Source of the DNA: an uncultured Bacteroidales bacterium
GTDB taxonomy: Bacteria > Bacteroidota > Bacteroidia > Bacteroidales > P3
Assembly: GCA_947177845.1 (NCBI GenBank)
Contig: CAMWVZ010000012.1
Span: forward strand, 1-15,995
Direction: 5' to 3'
Length of the DNA stretch: 15,995 bases
In this document: piece by piece, positions 1 to 5,966 of the stretch
Numbering within the stretch: the stretch's first letter is position 1
Layout of the letters: every line of letters begins with the position of its first letter
Made by a program: the position numbers and the translations under genes
Notes under the pieces: model-generated
The model's database searches: none
The model's input: the letters and a program-made list of their open reading frames with translations, nothing else
What the model was told of the DNA's origin: nothing

Positions 1-1
1 C

Positions 2-181
2 TGGATGCTGCCTCTCTATCAACGCTGGTTCCATTGGGACGCGAATGCCAAGAATTCTAAGAGCCCCAAGAATTCCAAGCGCCCTAAGAATCTTAAGAAA
101 TCCCGCTCCTTCGTCACCGTCCTGCCCGCCTACGACTACGATATGCAAGCCATGTCCCTGAACGTGGCGGTTATGTTCTAA
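2..181 (+). CDS. C-terminal fragment of a probable outer-membrane protein
   Basis: The frame is open from the left edge to a TAA at 179-181, giving 59 residues of a protein that starts outside the window. The visible part begins WMLPLYQRWFHWD, passes through a lysine-rich stretch made of three six-residue repeats (encoded at 50-103), and ends in alternating hydrophobic residues, MSLNVAVMF. A C-terminal beta strand ending in Phe is typical of outer-membrane beta-barrels, and the basic repeat could be a loop or turn; this is inference from a short tail, and the family is not identifiable. The same nine-residue ending, with Met changed to Arg, recurs at 951-980 beyond the toxin-antitoxin genes, which supports this frame as real coding sequence. 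The stop is followed within ten bases by the promoter of the next unit. Confidence 0.55.
   Translation, partial: WMLPLYQRWFHWDANAKNSKSPKNSKRPKNLKKSRSFVTVLPAYDYDMQAMSLNVAVMF
50..103 (+). repeat. Three tandem 18-bp coding repeats (Lys-Asn-rich)
   Basis: Three consecutive 18-base units start at 50, 68 and 86. Each begins AAGAAT and keeps AAG at its fourth codon. In the frame of the partial gene they encode KNSKSP, KNSKRP and KNLKKS, so the repeat length keeps the frame. The first two units differ at three bases and the third is more diverged. Unit number could vary between strains by slippage without breaking the reading frame. Confidence 0.8.
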
Positions 182-185
182 ATCC

Positions 186-216
186 TTGGATACATCACAG
201 AAAAACACTATCTTCG
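186..216 (+). promoter_or_regulatory. Probable Bacteroidota promoter for the HEPN/MNT pair
   Basis: TTG at 186-188 and TATCTTCG at 209-216 are separated by 20 bases. This matches the Bacteroidota consensus (TTG, 19-21 bases, TAnnTTTG) with one mismatch in the second box. Transcription would start near 221, leaving a leader of about 30 bases before the ATG at 251. The first box begins five bases after the stop codon of the upstream gene fragment. The assignment is by consensus match only. Confidence 0.55.
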
Positions 217-250
217 CTTCATTTAATGCGGGATGCGTAAATGAGCCAAT

Positions 251-637
251 ATGAACAGGAAAGCGGCCTATTGGATTGAGATGTGTGACTATGACTTGGA
301 TACGGCGCAAGCAATGTTTGATGCCGGACGGTATCTCTATGTGGGATTCCTTTGCCATTTAATCATAGAAAAAGCGCTTAAAGCATATTGGAGTAATGTG
401 TTGGAAGATCCCCCGTTAAAGATACACAACCTTTCGAAGCTTGCAGAAAAGACGGGACTATCCCAAACAATGACAGATACCCAACTGGCTTTTATCGATA
501 CCTTGGAACCACTCAATATCGAAGCCCGTTATCCTTCGTATAAGGATAGACTCGCCAAAAGCCTTACTCCCGAGTATTGCCAAAGGTTAGTGCAAACCAC
601 AAAAGAATTGTTTCAATGGATCAAAGACAGGCTTTAG
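251..637 (+). CDS. HEPN-domain protein, probable toxin of a HEPN/MNT pair
   Basis: This 128-residue, mostly helical protein fits the single-domain HEPN family (higher eukaryote and prokaryote nucleotide-binding), usually RNases that act as toxins beside a minimal nucleotidyltransferase. Visible family features are a helix with LDTAQAMFDAGRY (16-28), the signature LIIEKALKAYW (37-47) with Glu40 and Lys44, a conserved His in KIHNLSKLAE (57-66), and ARYPSYKDR (92-100). A canonical RNase R-x4-6-H motif is not evident: Arg27 and His36 are eight residues apart. It may belong to the branch lacking this motif, so nuclease activity is unproven. The ATG at 251 is chosen because it gives the full N-terminal helix; another ATG at 241 is out of frame and ends after 12 codons. 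Its last 22 bases overlap the downstream nucleotidyltransferase gene, showing translational coupling. Base composition is AT-richer than the core genes to the right. Confidence 0.85.
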   Translation: MNRKAAYWIEMCDYDLDTAQAMFDAGRYLYVGFLCHLIIEKALKAYWSNVLEDPPLKIHNLSKLAEKTGLSQTMTDTQLAFIDTLEPLNIEARYPSYKDRLAKSLTPEYCQRLVQTTKELFQWIKDRL

Positions 638-912
638 AATTGGCTCAAAGTTATAAGACTTTGGTGTCCGGAGTTCTGCCGGTAAAGGAGGTCTATCTGT
701 ATGGTTCTTATGCAAAAGGGAATCAGACGGAGAAAAGCGATATAGATATTGCCGTTGTGGTGGATAAACTCAGCGACAATTATTTTGAAGATACTCCTGT
801 TTTATGGAGTTTGCGTCGAAAGATAAGTCTTCTTATCGAGCCGGTGCTTCTTACGGAAGATACGGATAATCCCCTCTATTACGATATTCTCAAAACGGGC
901 GTGCGGGTTTAA
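616..912 (+). CDS. MNT-type minimal nucleotidyltransferase, probable antitoxin
   Basis: A 98-residue single-domain nucleotidyltransferase of the DNA polymerase beta superfamily (MNT, MntA-like). The signature is complete: G30-S31, ten residues, then D42-I43-D44, which bind the metal ions, with Glu75 in LLIEPVLL as the likely third acidic residue. In studied HEPN/MNT modules the MNT protein neutralises the HEPN toxin by adding AMP to it; that activity is taken from the family. I start it at ATG 616 rather than the in-frame ATG at 577, because 577 would add 13 residues read out of the HEPN coding sequence and the family normally begins just before the first helix (here ALELAQSYKTL). The start lies inside the HEPN gene. 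A small inverted repeat (AACTTC at 911-916 with GAAGTT at 928-933) follows the stop but has no T run. Confidence 0.88.
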   Translation: MDQRQALELAQSYKTLVSGVLPVKEVYLYGSYAKGNQTEKSDIDIAVVVDKLSDNYFEDTPVLWSLRRKISLLIEPVLLTEDTDNPLYYDILKTGVRV

Positions 913-929
913 CTTCTTCGAATAAATGA

Positions 930-980
930 AGTTCAGGTACGGATAAAACAATGTCCCTGAATGTGGCCGTGAGGTTCTAA
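930..980 (+). pseudogene. Remnant 3' end of an outer-membrane protein gene
   Basis: Positions 951-980 match 152-181, the end of the first gene, at 26 of 30 bases and encode MSLNVAVRF plus a TAA stop, against MSLNVAVMF in the intact copy. Reading back in frame, a TGA at 927-929 closes the frame after only 16 codons, so no full gene exists here. Faint resemblance continues a few bases upstream, where TACGGATA resembles TACGATAT but is shifted by one base, as expected for a decayed copy. It is best read as the tail of a paralogue, or a duplicated end left when the HEPN/MNT pair was placed here. It could still be chance plus selection for a short beta-strand end, but 26/30 including the stop makes that unlikely. 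Confidence 0.6.
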
Positions 981-986
981 TATTTT

Positions 987-1017
987 TTTGCAACTTTAAA
1001 AATTGGGCTTAAATTTG
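987..1017 (+). promoter_or_regulatory. Consensus Bacteroidota promoter for the envelope operon
   Basis: TTTG at 987-990 and TAAATTTG at 1010-1017 lie 19 bases apart, an exact match to the Bacteroidota TTTG / TAnnTTTG consensus. Transcription should begin close to 1020-1024, just at or within the first hairpin of the structured leader. The first gene downstream starts about 250 bases later, at 1270. The promoter begins six bases after the stop of the gene remnant. Confidence 0.7.
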
Positions 1018-1019
1018 TA

Positions 1020-1225
1020 GCGCATTACCGAAAGGTGGTGCGTTTTTTATAGAATAGCGTTTTGCTATTGAACTTGTAACAGAAAACTGCCAATTTTCAA
1101 AATACGACAAGTCTCAATGGGCACAAACGCCTGCGCTTAGCGTGGGTTGTGCTTATATGTCGTATGGGTATGGCAGTACCTCTGTTACTTTAAGCCAACA
1201 CACGCTTTTTGTGTTTGTGTTGGCC
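1020..1225 (+). ncRNA. Densely structured leader RNA or independent small RNA (candidate)
   Basis: Nearly all of this non-coding stretch can pair. H1: 1021-1029 with 1034-1042, loop GAAA. H2: AATAGC 1053-1058 with GCTATT 1064-1069. H3 is one long rod built of collinear helices: GTAACAGA 1076-1083 with 1181-1188, ACTGCCA 1086-1092 with 1171-1177, ATACGACA 1102-1109 with 1158-1165, GCACAA 1121-1126 with 1147-1152, ACGC 1127-1130 with 1140-1143. H4: GCCAACACA 1194-1202 with 1216-1224. All listed pairs of H2-H4 are Watson-Crick. A consensus promoter ends just before H1. This could be a regulatory 5' leader of the operon at 1270, a processed small RNA, or a palindromic mobile element (MITE or REP-like) that carries a promoter. 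I do not recognise a named family. With its flanks it accounts for the gene-free stretch 913-1269. Confidence 0.5.
1021..1048 (+). terminator. GNRA-loop hairpin followed by six T: terminator or attenuator
   Basis: CGCATTACC (1021-1029) pairs with GGTGGTGCG (1034-1042) over nine base pairs, two of them G-U, closing a GAAA tetraloop. Six T follow at 1043-1048. This has the full form of an intrinsic terminator. It lies just after a consensus promoter, so it could end transcripts from the HEPN/MNT side, or act as an early attenuator on the transcript from the 987-1017 promoter. Confidence 0.6.
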
Positions 1226-1269
1226 TGAATGGAGGCACTATTGCACAAAACAAAAAAATAAGCACAGAA

Positions 1270-1953
1270 ATGAAAAGAATCATTCTCTTGGCAGTGGCGG
1301 CCCTTTTGGCTATGCCCTGCATCGTTTCCGCCCAAAGCGCGAAAGAGGCTCGCGCTATCACGAAAGAACATAAAGTGATTTCGAAACTTTCTGAAAAAGA
1401 ATTGAATGCAAAAGCTTCGAAAGCGGCAAGCAAGGAAGCTAAGAAATTGAAAAAAGAGGGGTGGACAGTCACTCCCGGAGATTTGCCTTTGGATAAACAA
1501 TTGGATCGTTCTTACAAAATGCAATATGAATATGAAGAGGGCGGTTATCCCAAATATATCATGGCAGACGCTATGTCGACCGGAGAAAATTATGATGCGG
1601 CCAAAATGCAAGCTATAGAATTGGCCAAGATGAATTTGGCAAGTCAGATTCAATCGGAAATTACGGCTTTGGTGGAAAATACGGTGGCCAACCGTCAGTT
1701 GGGACAGGGGGAAGCGGCAAGCATCACCGAAACCGTGAACGCCAGCAAAAATCTTATTTCACAACGGTTAGGACGTGTATTACCGGTAATGGCTTGCTAT
1801 CGGAACACCCGTAGCAAGAACAAAGAGGTTTTGGTCCGTTTGGCCTATAATAGTAAAATGGCATTGGAGTCGGCGAAACAAGTTGTTCGTGAACAATTGG
1901 AGGAAAAAGGCGTGAAACTCCATAACCAATTAGATGAAGTTCTTGGTTTTTAA
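1270..1953 (+). CDS. Exported LPP20-like protein of unknown function
   Basis: A 227-residue exported protein. The signal peptide is clear: MKR, then a hydrophobic run, and a likely cut after VSA (residue 21). Cys17 is not in a good lipobox, so a lipoprotein is unlikely. Residues 22-65 are Lys/Ala/Glu-rich and probably a helix. Residues 85-215 resemble the LPP20 (lipoprotein) fold: a strand-like start, a long helix DAAKMQAIELAKMNLASQI, then a strand KNKEVLVRLAYNSKMALE and a final helix. LPP20-like proteins are periplasmic or outer-membrane-linked proteins without a known catalytic role. The start at 1270 is chosen because it opens the signal peptide; the frame is open back to 1147, but that would place about 40 residues of Cys/Trp/Tyr-rich sequence, encoded by RNA hairpins, before the signal peptide. 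It is the first gene of the operon and ends 58 bases before the next, with a terminator hairpin between. Confidence 0.7.
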   Translation: MKRIILLAVAALLAMPCIVSAQSAKEARAITKEHKVISKLSEKELNAKASKAASKEAKKLKKEGWTVTPGDLPLDKQLDRSYKMQYEYEEGGYPKYIMADAMSTGENYDAAKMQAIELAKMNLASQIQSEITALVENTVANRQLGQGEAASITETVNASKNLISQRLGRVLPVMACYRNTRSKNKEVLVRLAYNSKMALESAKQVVREQLEEKGVKLHNQLDEVLGF

Positions 1954-1959
1954 TAAATA

Positions 1960-2010
1960 GGTGCCCGCATTCTATTGCTAATGGTGTGTGGGCACCTTGT
2001 CTTTTTATTT
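1960..2010 (+). terminator. Strong intrinsic terminator touching the next start codon
   Basis: GGTGCCCGCA (1960-1969) pairs with TGTGGGCACC (1987-1996) in ten base pairs with one G-U, followed by the T-rich tract TTGTCTTTTTATTTT (1997-2011). It lies between two genes on the same strand, and the next ATG begins at 2012. No promoter consensus is seen after it, so the two downstream genes must depend on read-through or on an unseen promoter. It may act to make more of the first protein than of the next two. Confidence 0.75.
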
Positions 2011-2011
2011 T

Positions 2012-3796
2012 ATGAAGCGTATTCTCTTCTTGCATCTTTTACTTCTATGTTTTGTCGGCAATGGGCAGACCATATCCCAAATCAAGGCCGACAAACGGTA
2101 TATTTGGGCAGAGGCCACGGCGAGCAGTTTACGAAAGGCGGACGAGGAAGCCTTGCAGGATTTGATGAGCCAAATTTCTTACTCTATTTCCGCAGAGGGA
2201 TATACACGCGTAAGCAGTAGACAAACAGGATATACCGCAACGGGAGGTATTGATTTCAATCAAATCATTAAAACCTATTCCATGGCTACCCTCAACAACA
2301 CGAAGCGGATAGTTGAGGAAAGCAAGAATCGTAAGGGGGAAACGTTTGTAAAGGTGGTGCGCTTTGTTCTGAGAGATGAAATCGACCGCATTTTCGAGAG
2401 CCGGAAATCCAAAGCGGCAGAGTTTACCAAAATTGCGCACAAAGATCTGGAACGCATGGAAATAGGAAATGCGTTGCGGTATTACTATTGGGCATTGGCA
2501 TTGGTGCAGTCGTTGCCTTATCCCGACAAGGCCGAAGTTCCCGACACGGAGGGAAAAACGCAAAAGGCCGATATCTATCTGCCTCGGTGTATCAACGATA
2601 TATTTGCTTCATTACAAGCTGGGTTAGAGGGGAAAGAAGGAAAAAATACATACAGGATAGGATTCTTGTATAAGGGTAAGAAAGTGTCGTCTTTGGATTT
2701 TACCTACTTTGACGGAATGGATTGGTCGGTTACGACGGGCATTGTCGACGGAATGGGATTGGCGGAATTGCGCCCCGCCTATGAGCCTGAAGCTATAAAA
2801 ATCCGTTACGAGTATCAGTATTTTGGGGAAGCGCAAGCGGACAAGGAGGTTCAGCAGGTATTGGATGCTGTGGCGGAAAAACATTTTCCGAAAGGAGAAA
2901 CGCAAGTTTCGTTAAGGAAATCTCCTCCGGCGCAAACGGCTGCTACAAAAACGCTATCGCCTGATTTGTCAGAAAAAGAAAGAGCCGTCTATGAGAAAAA
3001 ACTGGATTTGGTTCTATCCGCGATAAAGAAAACGAACTACACCGAGATAGAAAATCTGTTTACCAAAGAGGGATGGGATGTGTTTAACAGGCTTATTCAT
3101 TATGGGAATGCGCGTATTATCAGCACACCCGTTGTCAAAATGGAAAAGATGGACGGGTATGTGTATGGCAGGGCTGTTCCCATGCAGTTTGCATTTAGCG
3201 GAAACCGAAAATTTTCCGAGAACGTGGTGTTTGTGTTTGATGCAAAGAGTTGTTTGATAGACAATGTACAATTTGGCCTTTCGCAGGTGGCGGAGGGGGA
3301 TATCCTGTCGAATCCCGCGTGGAAATATGAGTCGAAATTAGTGTTGCGTAATTTTTTAGAAAATTATAAAACGGCATACGCACTCAAAAACATAGGTTAT
3401 CTGGAGCAAGTTTTTGCCGATGATGCCTTGATTATAACCGGGAAAACGGTGATGAAGCGGGAAGGCAACGCAGAAACGGGATATCGCACCAATAAATATG
3501 TGGAACTGACTCAACAGGATAAGGTTTCCTATCTTAAACGACTGCGGCAGGTTTTTGCAGGTCAGGAGTTTATCAATATAAAGTTCGCCAACAACGAGGT
3601 GGTGAAGATGGGTAAGGGCGGCGAGATTTACGGCATACAAATTAAACAAGATTATTTTTCGGCTTCCTATGGCGATTCAGGATATCTGTTTGTCTTGGTG
3701 GATGTAAATAATCCGCATGAACCTATTATTCACGTAAGGGCGTGGCAGGAGGCTCCCGACCCGAAATGGGGTTTGATAGGCCCGGCAACTTTTTAA
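2012..3796 (+). CDS. Exported protein with LPP20-like N-terminus and NTF2-like C-terminus
   Basis: A 594-residue exported protein; I do not recognise a named family. The signal peptide is MKRILFLHLLLLCFVGNGQ. The ATG at 2012 is chosen because it opens the signal peptide; an in-frame ATG at 1988 lies inside the terminator hairpin and would put eight residues ahead. Residues 20-135 (IWAEATASSLRKADEEALQD, then a strand VKVVRFVLRDEI) look like the LPP20/FlgT-like fold of the preceding protein, suggesting relatedness. Residues 136-205 form a helical stretch, GNALRYYYWALALVQSLP, that resembles a TPR-like helix pair. Residues 206-290 look beta-rich, and 291-320 are a Pro/Thr/Ala linker. Residues 321-430 and 440-580 are alpha-then-beta regions; the second (LEQVFADDALIITGK through IIHVRAWQ) resembles the NTF2-like fold, used for binding or assembly. 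It is followed after 12 bases by the PEGA gene. An envelope scaffold is a guess. Confidence 0.65.
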   Translation: MKRILFLHLLLLCFVGNGQTISQIKADKRYIWAEATASSLRKADEEALQDLMSQISYSISAEGYTRVSSRQTGYTATGGIDFNQIIKTYSMATLNNTKRIVEESKNRKGETFVKVVRFVLRDEIDRIFESRKSKAAEFTKIAHKDLERMEIGNALRYYYWALALVQSLPYPDKAEVPDTEGKTQKADIYLPRCINDIFASLQAGLEGKEGKNTYRIGFLYKGKKVSSLDFTYFDGMDWSVTTGIVDGMGLAELRPAYEPEAIKIRYEYQYFGEAQADKEVQQVLDAVAEKHFPKGETQVSLRKSPPAQTAATKTLSPDLSEKERAVYEKKLDLVLSAIKKTNYTEIENLFTKEGWDVFNRLIHYGNARIISTPVVKMEKMDGYVYGRAVPMQFAFSGNRKFSENVVFVFDAKSCLIDNVQFGLSQVAEGDILSNPAWKYESKLVLRNFLENYKTAYALKNIGYLEQVFADDALIITGKTVMKREGNAETGYRTNKYVELTQQDKVSYLKRLRQVFAGQEFINIKFANNEVVKMGKGGEIYGIQIKQDYFSASYGDSGYLFVLVDVNNPHEPIIHVRAWQEAPDPKWGLIGPATF

Positions 3797-3800
3797 GGAG
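3795..3800 (+). promoter_or_regulatory. Shine-Dalgarno site AAGGAG
   Basis: AAGGAG lies eight bases before the ATG at 3809 and overlaps the TAA stop of the preceding gene (3794-3796). Good Shine-Dalgarno sites are uncommon in Bacteroidota and none of the other starts here has one this clear. It fixes the start of the PEGA protein and suggests strong or coupled re-initiation. Confidence 0.6.
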
Positions 3801-3808
3801 AACTAGAT

Positions 3809-5854
3809 ATGAAGCACTGGTTTGTTTTTCTGCTATCCTTTTTGTCGGTCTGTTTTGTGCAGGCGCAGGATATTTCTGTGGTTAAGTTTCAGAAATTGGA
3901 GAATGATTTGGATGCACGGGTAAACGCCCCCGTTTTAGACCAAAACGGACAGAAATGTGCTTTGTTGAAGGTGGTTACGATAGAAAAAGGCTTTACGTTC
4001 GATGTGGGACAGCTTGGTGTGGTGAAAACGCTTTACAAGCCGGCCGAAGTATGGGTATATGTACCCAAAGGGGTAAACAAGATAAAGATAACGCACCCGC
4101 AATTGGGGCAGATAAAGAGCGACGACGGCTATTACTGGTTTCCCTCAGGTGGCGTGGAGGAGGCCGTTTGCTATCGGTTGGAAATCACTACGGCAAGAGT
4201 AACTACAACGATAGAGGAACCAAAAGAAAGTTTGGGGTATTTGATTTTTACATCCGAACCAGCGGAGGCAAGAGTCTATATAACGGTTAATGGAGAGGAA
4301 AGAGATTGTGGTAAAACCCCTACAAATGGAGAGCTGCTTCCTTATGGAACGTATCGTTATAGGGTTTCTAAAAATATGTATCATCAAGCATCGGGAGAAA
4401 TTAGTGTTAAAAATGGGCAGGAGAAAGAACACATTACCTTGCAACCGGCGTTCGGATATTTGGAGGTGAAAACGCAACCGTCAGGAGCTCAAATTATTAT
4501 TGAAGGGCAAGACAAGGAGTACACCACACCTTACAAAGTGCAACTTTCGTCGGGTAAATACAAGGTTCGTTTGACAAAAAAACTTTATGGAACATCTGAA
4601 TATGAGGTTACCGTAAGAGATAATCAAACTACTCCTCTGAACGCCACACTTAACCCTAAATTCGCTCATCTTGTGGTGAATACATTGGCTGGTGCCTCTG
4701 TTTATATTGACAAAAAATTTATGGGGAAAGGTCCTAAATATGAGGTGGATTTATTGGAAGGTTGGCATGACATAGAAGCGCAACTTGCCTCGCATAGAAC
4801 CGTAAGAAAACAACTTGATATAATAGCCAAAAGGAACCAAGAGATTTCGCTTAATCCTACACCTATTTGGGGAACTTTGAATATAAAGCCGGGTTCTACC
4901 AATGATGCGACCATTTTTATTGATAACAAAGATTATGGTAAGGCACCTCAGGTGATTGATAAGATACTGGTAGGAAAACATACTGTCAAACTTGAGAAGG
5001 CTGGTTATGAACCTGTTGTTAAGGAGATAGAGATAAAGGAAGGGGAAATGTTTTCCTTTGAAGAAAAGATGGAAAACAAGCATATCCCTTTGACGGTATG
5101 GCCATCTTCTAATGTGGAGTTTCCTGCAAAAGGAGGCGTGAAAACATTGTATATAGCGCCTAGAGATGGATGGAAATTAGAGGAAGACGTAAAGACCTCG
5201 CTTTCGTGGCTGACAATTGAGAGAGGTGATGAATACATACGTGTGCAGGCAAAAAAGAACAAAACTGATTTATCTCGATTTGGCTCCTTCTTAATCAGTA
5301 CAACAACGGAAAGGAAGCGGATTTTCATAGACCAACAAGGCGTAACCTCAAAGATAAAAAGTTCAAGGATAAAGCAAGAATGGGAAAAATTCTTTTATGG
5401 AGAGCTTAGTTGCCAAGTGGATTTTTGCAAACCTTTATTGTGGGGAATAGGCGCTTCAATAGGTACATATGGAGAAAAGCATATAAATTTTGAAGCGTTC
5501 GGGAGTTACTCCGGTCATTCGTCAATTGTCAATGCCCATGTTGGAGTAAAGACAGGCTATGGTTTGGAATTAGGTTCAAAAGGAGATCTTACGCCACAAA
5601 TTGGATTGGGATGGAGATTGTTCGATAAAATTGATGACCCTGATGCTTATGAGAGGGGACTTTCAGATGCTCTTACATTAGACATATCCATTCGTTTATC
5701 CTTGGGTGGAAAATTTCGTTTTATTCTTGTACCAGAGTATAGTTTGGCTTTTTTAGCATCAAAGGGCTATTCTACTATTGTGCCTCAGATGTCATCAATG
5801 AAGGCTTGGAGAAATGGATTCGGATTGCGGTGTGGGTTGGCAATAACATGGTAG
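3809..5854 (+). CDS. PEGA-repeat protein with BACON-like domain and beta-barrel-like C-terminus
   Basis: A 681-residue exported protein. The signal peptide is MKHWFVFLLSFLSVCFVQAQ, cut near residue 20. Residues 22-135 form a beta-rich N-terminal domain. Four PEGA repeats follow at about 143-213, 216-283, 286-350 and 354-420, each with an opening strand (YLIFTSEPAEARVYI, YLEVKTQPSGAQIII, HLVVNTLAGASVYID, TLNIKPGSTNDATIFID) and a turn such as LLPYGTYRYRV or LVGKHTVKLEKAGYEP. Residues 426-511 resemble a BACON domain: SLSWLTI, then a repeated strand pattern ending in IFIDQQG. From 525 to 681 the sequence alternates as amphipathic strands (GIGASIG, VGVKTGYGLELG, DISIRLSLG, GFGLRCGLAITW) and ends in Trp, as in small outer-membrane barrels. 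PEGA and BACON modules are surface or glycan-associated in Bacteroidota; anchoring at the outer membrane is inference. Codons are AT-rich within repeats two to four and the C-terminus, unlike the core genes. Confidence 0.75.
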   Translation: MKHWFVFLLSFLSVCFVQAQDISVVKFQKLENDLDARVNAPVLDQNGQKCALLKVVTIEKGFTFDVGQLGVVKTLYKPAEVWVYVPKGVNKIKITHPQLGQIKSDDGYYWFPSGGVEEAVCYRLEITTARVTTTIEEPKESLGYLIFTSEPAEARVYITVNGEERDCGKTPTNGELLPYGTYRYRVSKNMYHQASGEISVKNGQEKEHITLQPAFGYLEVKTQPSGAQIIIEGQDKEYTTPYKVQLSSGKYKVRLTKKLYGTSEYEVTVRDNQTTPLNATLNPKFAHLVVNTLAGASVYIDKKFMGKGPKYEVDLLEGWHDIEAQLASHRTVRKQLDIIAKRNQEISLNPTPIWGTLNIKPGSTNDATIFIDNKDYGKAPQVIDKILVGKHTVKLEKAGYEPVVKEIEIKEGEMFSFEEKMENKHIPLTVWPSSNVEFPAKGGVKTLYIAPRDGWKLEEDVKTSLSWLTIERGDEYIRVQAKKNKTDLSRFGSFLISTTTERKRIFIDQQGVTSKIKSSRIKQEWEKFFYGELSCQVDFCKPLLWGIGASIGTYGEKHINFEAFGSYSGHSSIVNAHVGVKTGYGLELGSKGDLTPQIGLGWRLFDKIDDPDAYERGLSDALTLDISIRLSLGGKFRFILVPEYSLAFLASKGYSTIVPQMSSMKAWRNGFGLRCGLAITW

Positions 5855-5898
5855 GCAATATCTGTTGTGAAGTCTTGAGAAGTCGGAAGAAAGGGTGG

Positions 5899-5966
5899 GA
5901 CAATATTGTCAATCGAAAATTTGCAAGAAAAGTTTGCAATTTTAGTTTTCAATCGAAAATCTGCAA
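5899..5966. repeat. 12-bp palindrome and 18-bp direct repeat in an intergenic region
   Basis: GACAATATTGTC at 5899-5910 is a perfect 12-base palindrome. TCAATCGAAAATTTGCAA at 5909-5926 recurs as TCAATCGAAAATCTGCAA at 5949-5966, 17 of 18 bases alike and 40 bases apart. Between them, TTGCAA occurs again at 5935-5939 and AAAATTTGCAA can pair with TTGCAATTTT in a bulged hairpin (about 5917-5944). The rest of the gene-free stretch 5855-6171 holds no other gene I can support: the promoter at 6036-6067 and, in the butyrate kinase leader, a hairpin GCCTGAC 6085-6091 with GTCGGGC 6101-6107. The palindrome could be an operator or the repeats a weak bidirectional terminator. Confidence 0.55.

Noticed and set aside
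911..933. Small inverted repeat after the MNT stop (AACTTC/GAAGTT) as terminator
   Set aside because: Only six base pairs, a long loop and no T run. It may help, but it is not enough to call.
1147..1269. Possible N-terminal extension of the first LPP20-like protein, starting at ATG 1147
   Set aside because: It would be encoded by the 3' half of the RNA rod and the fourth hairpin, is rich in Cys, Trp and Tyr, and would bury a clean signal peptide 41 residues inside. ATG 1270 is far better.
5917..5966. Minus-strand promoter reading back over the PEGA gene 3' end
   Set aside because: TTTG and a TAAAATTG-like box with 19-base spacing can be read on the minus strand, but the second box is imperfect, the sequence is A/T-repeat-rich and no gene lies downstream.
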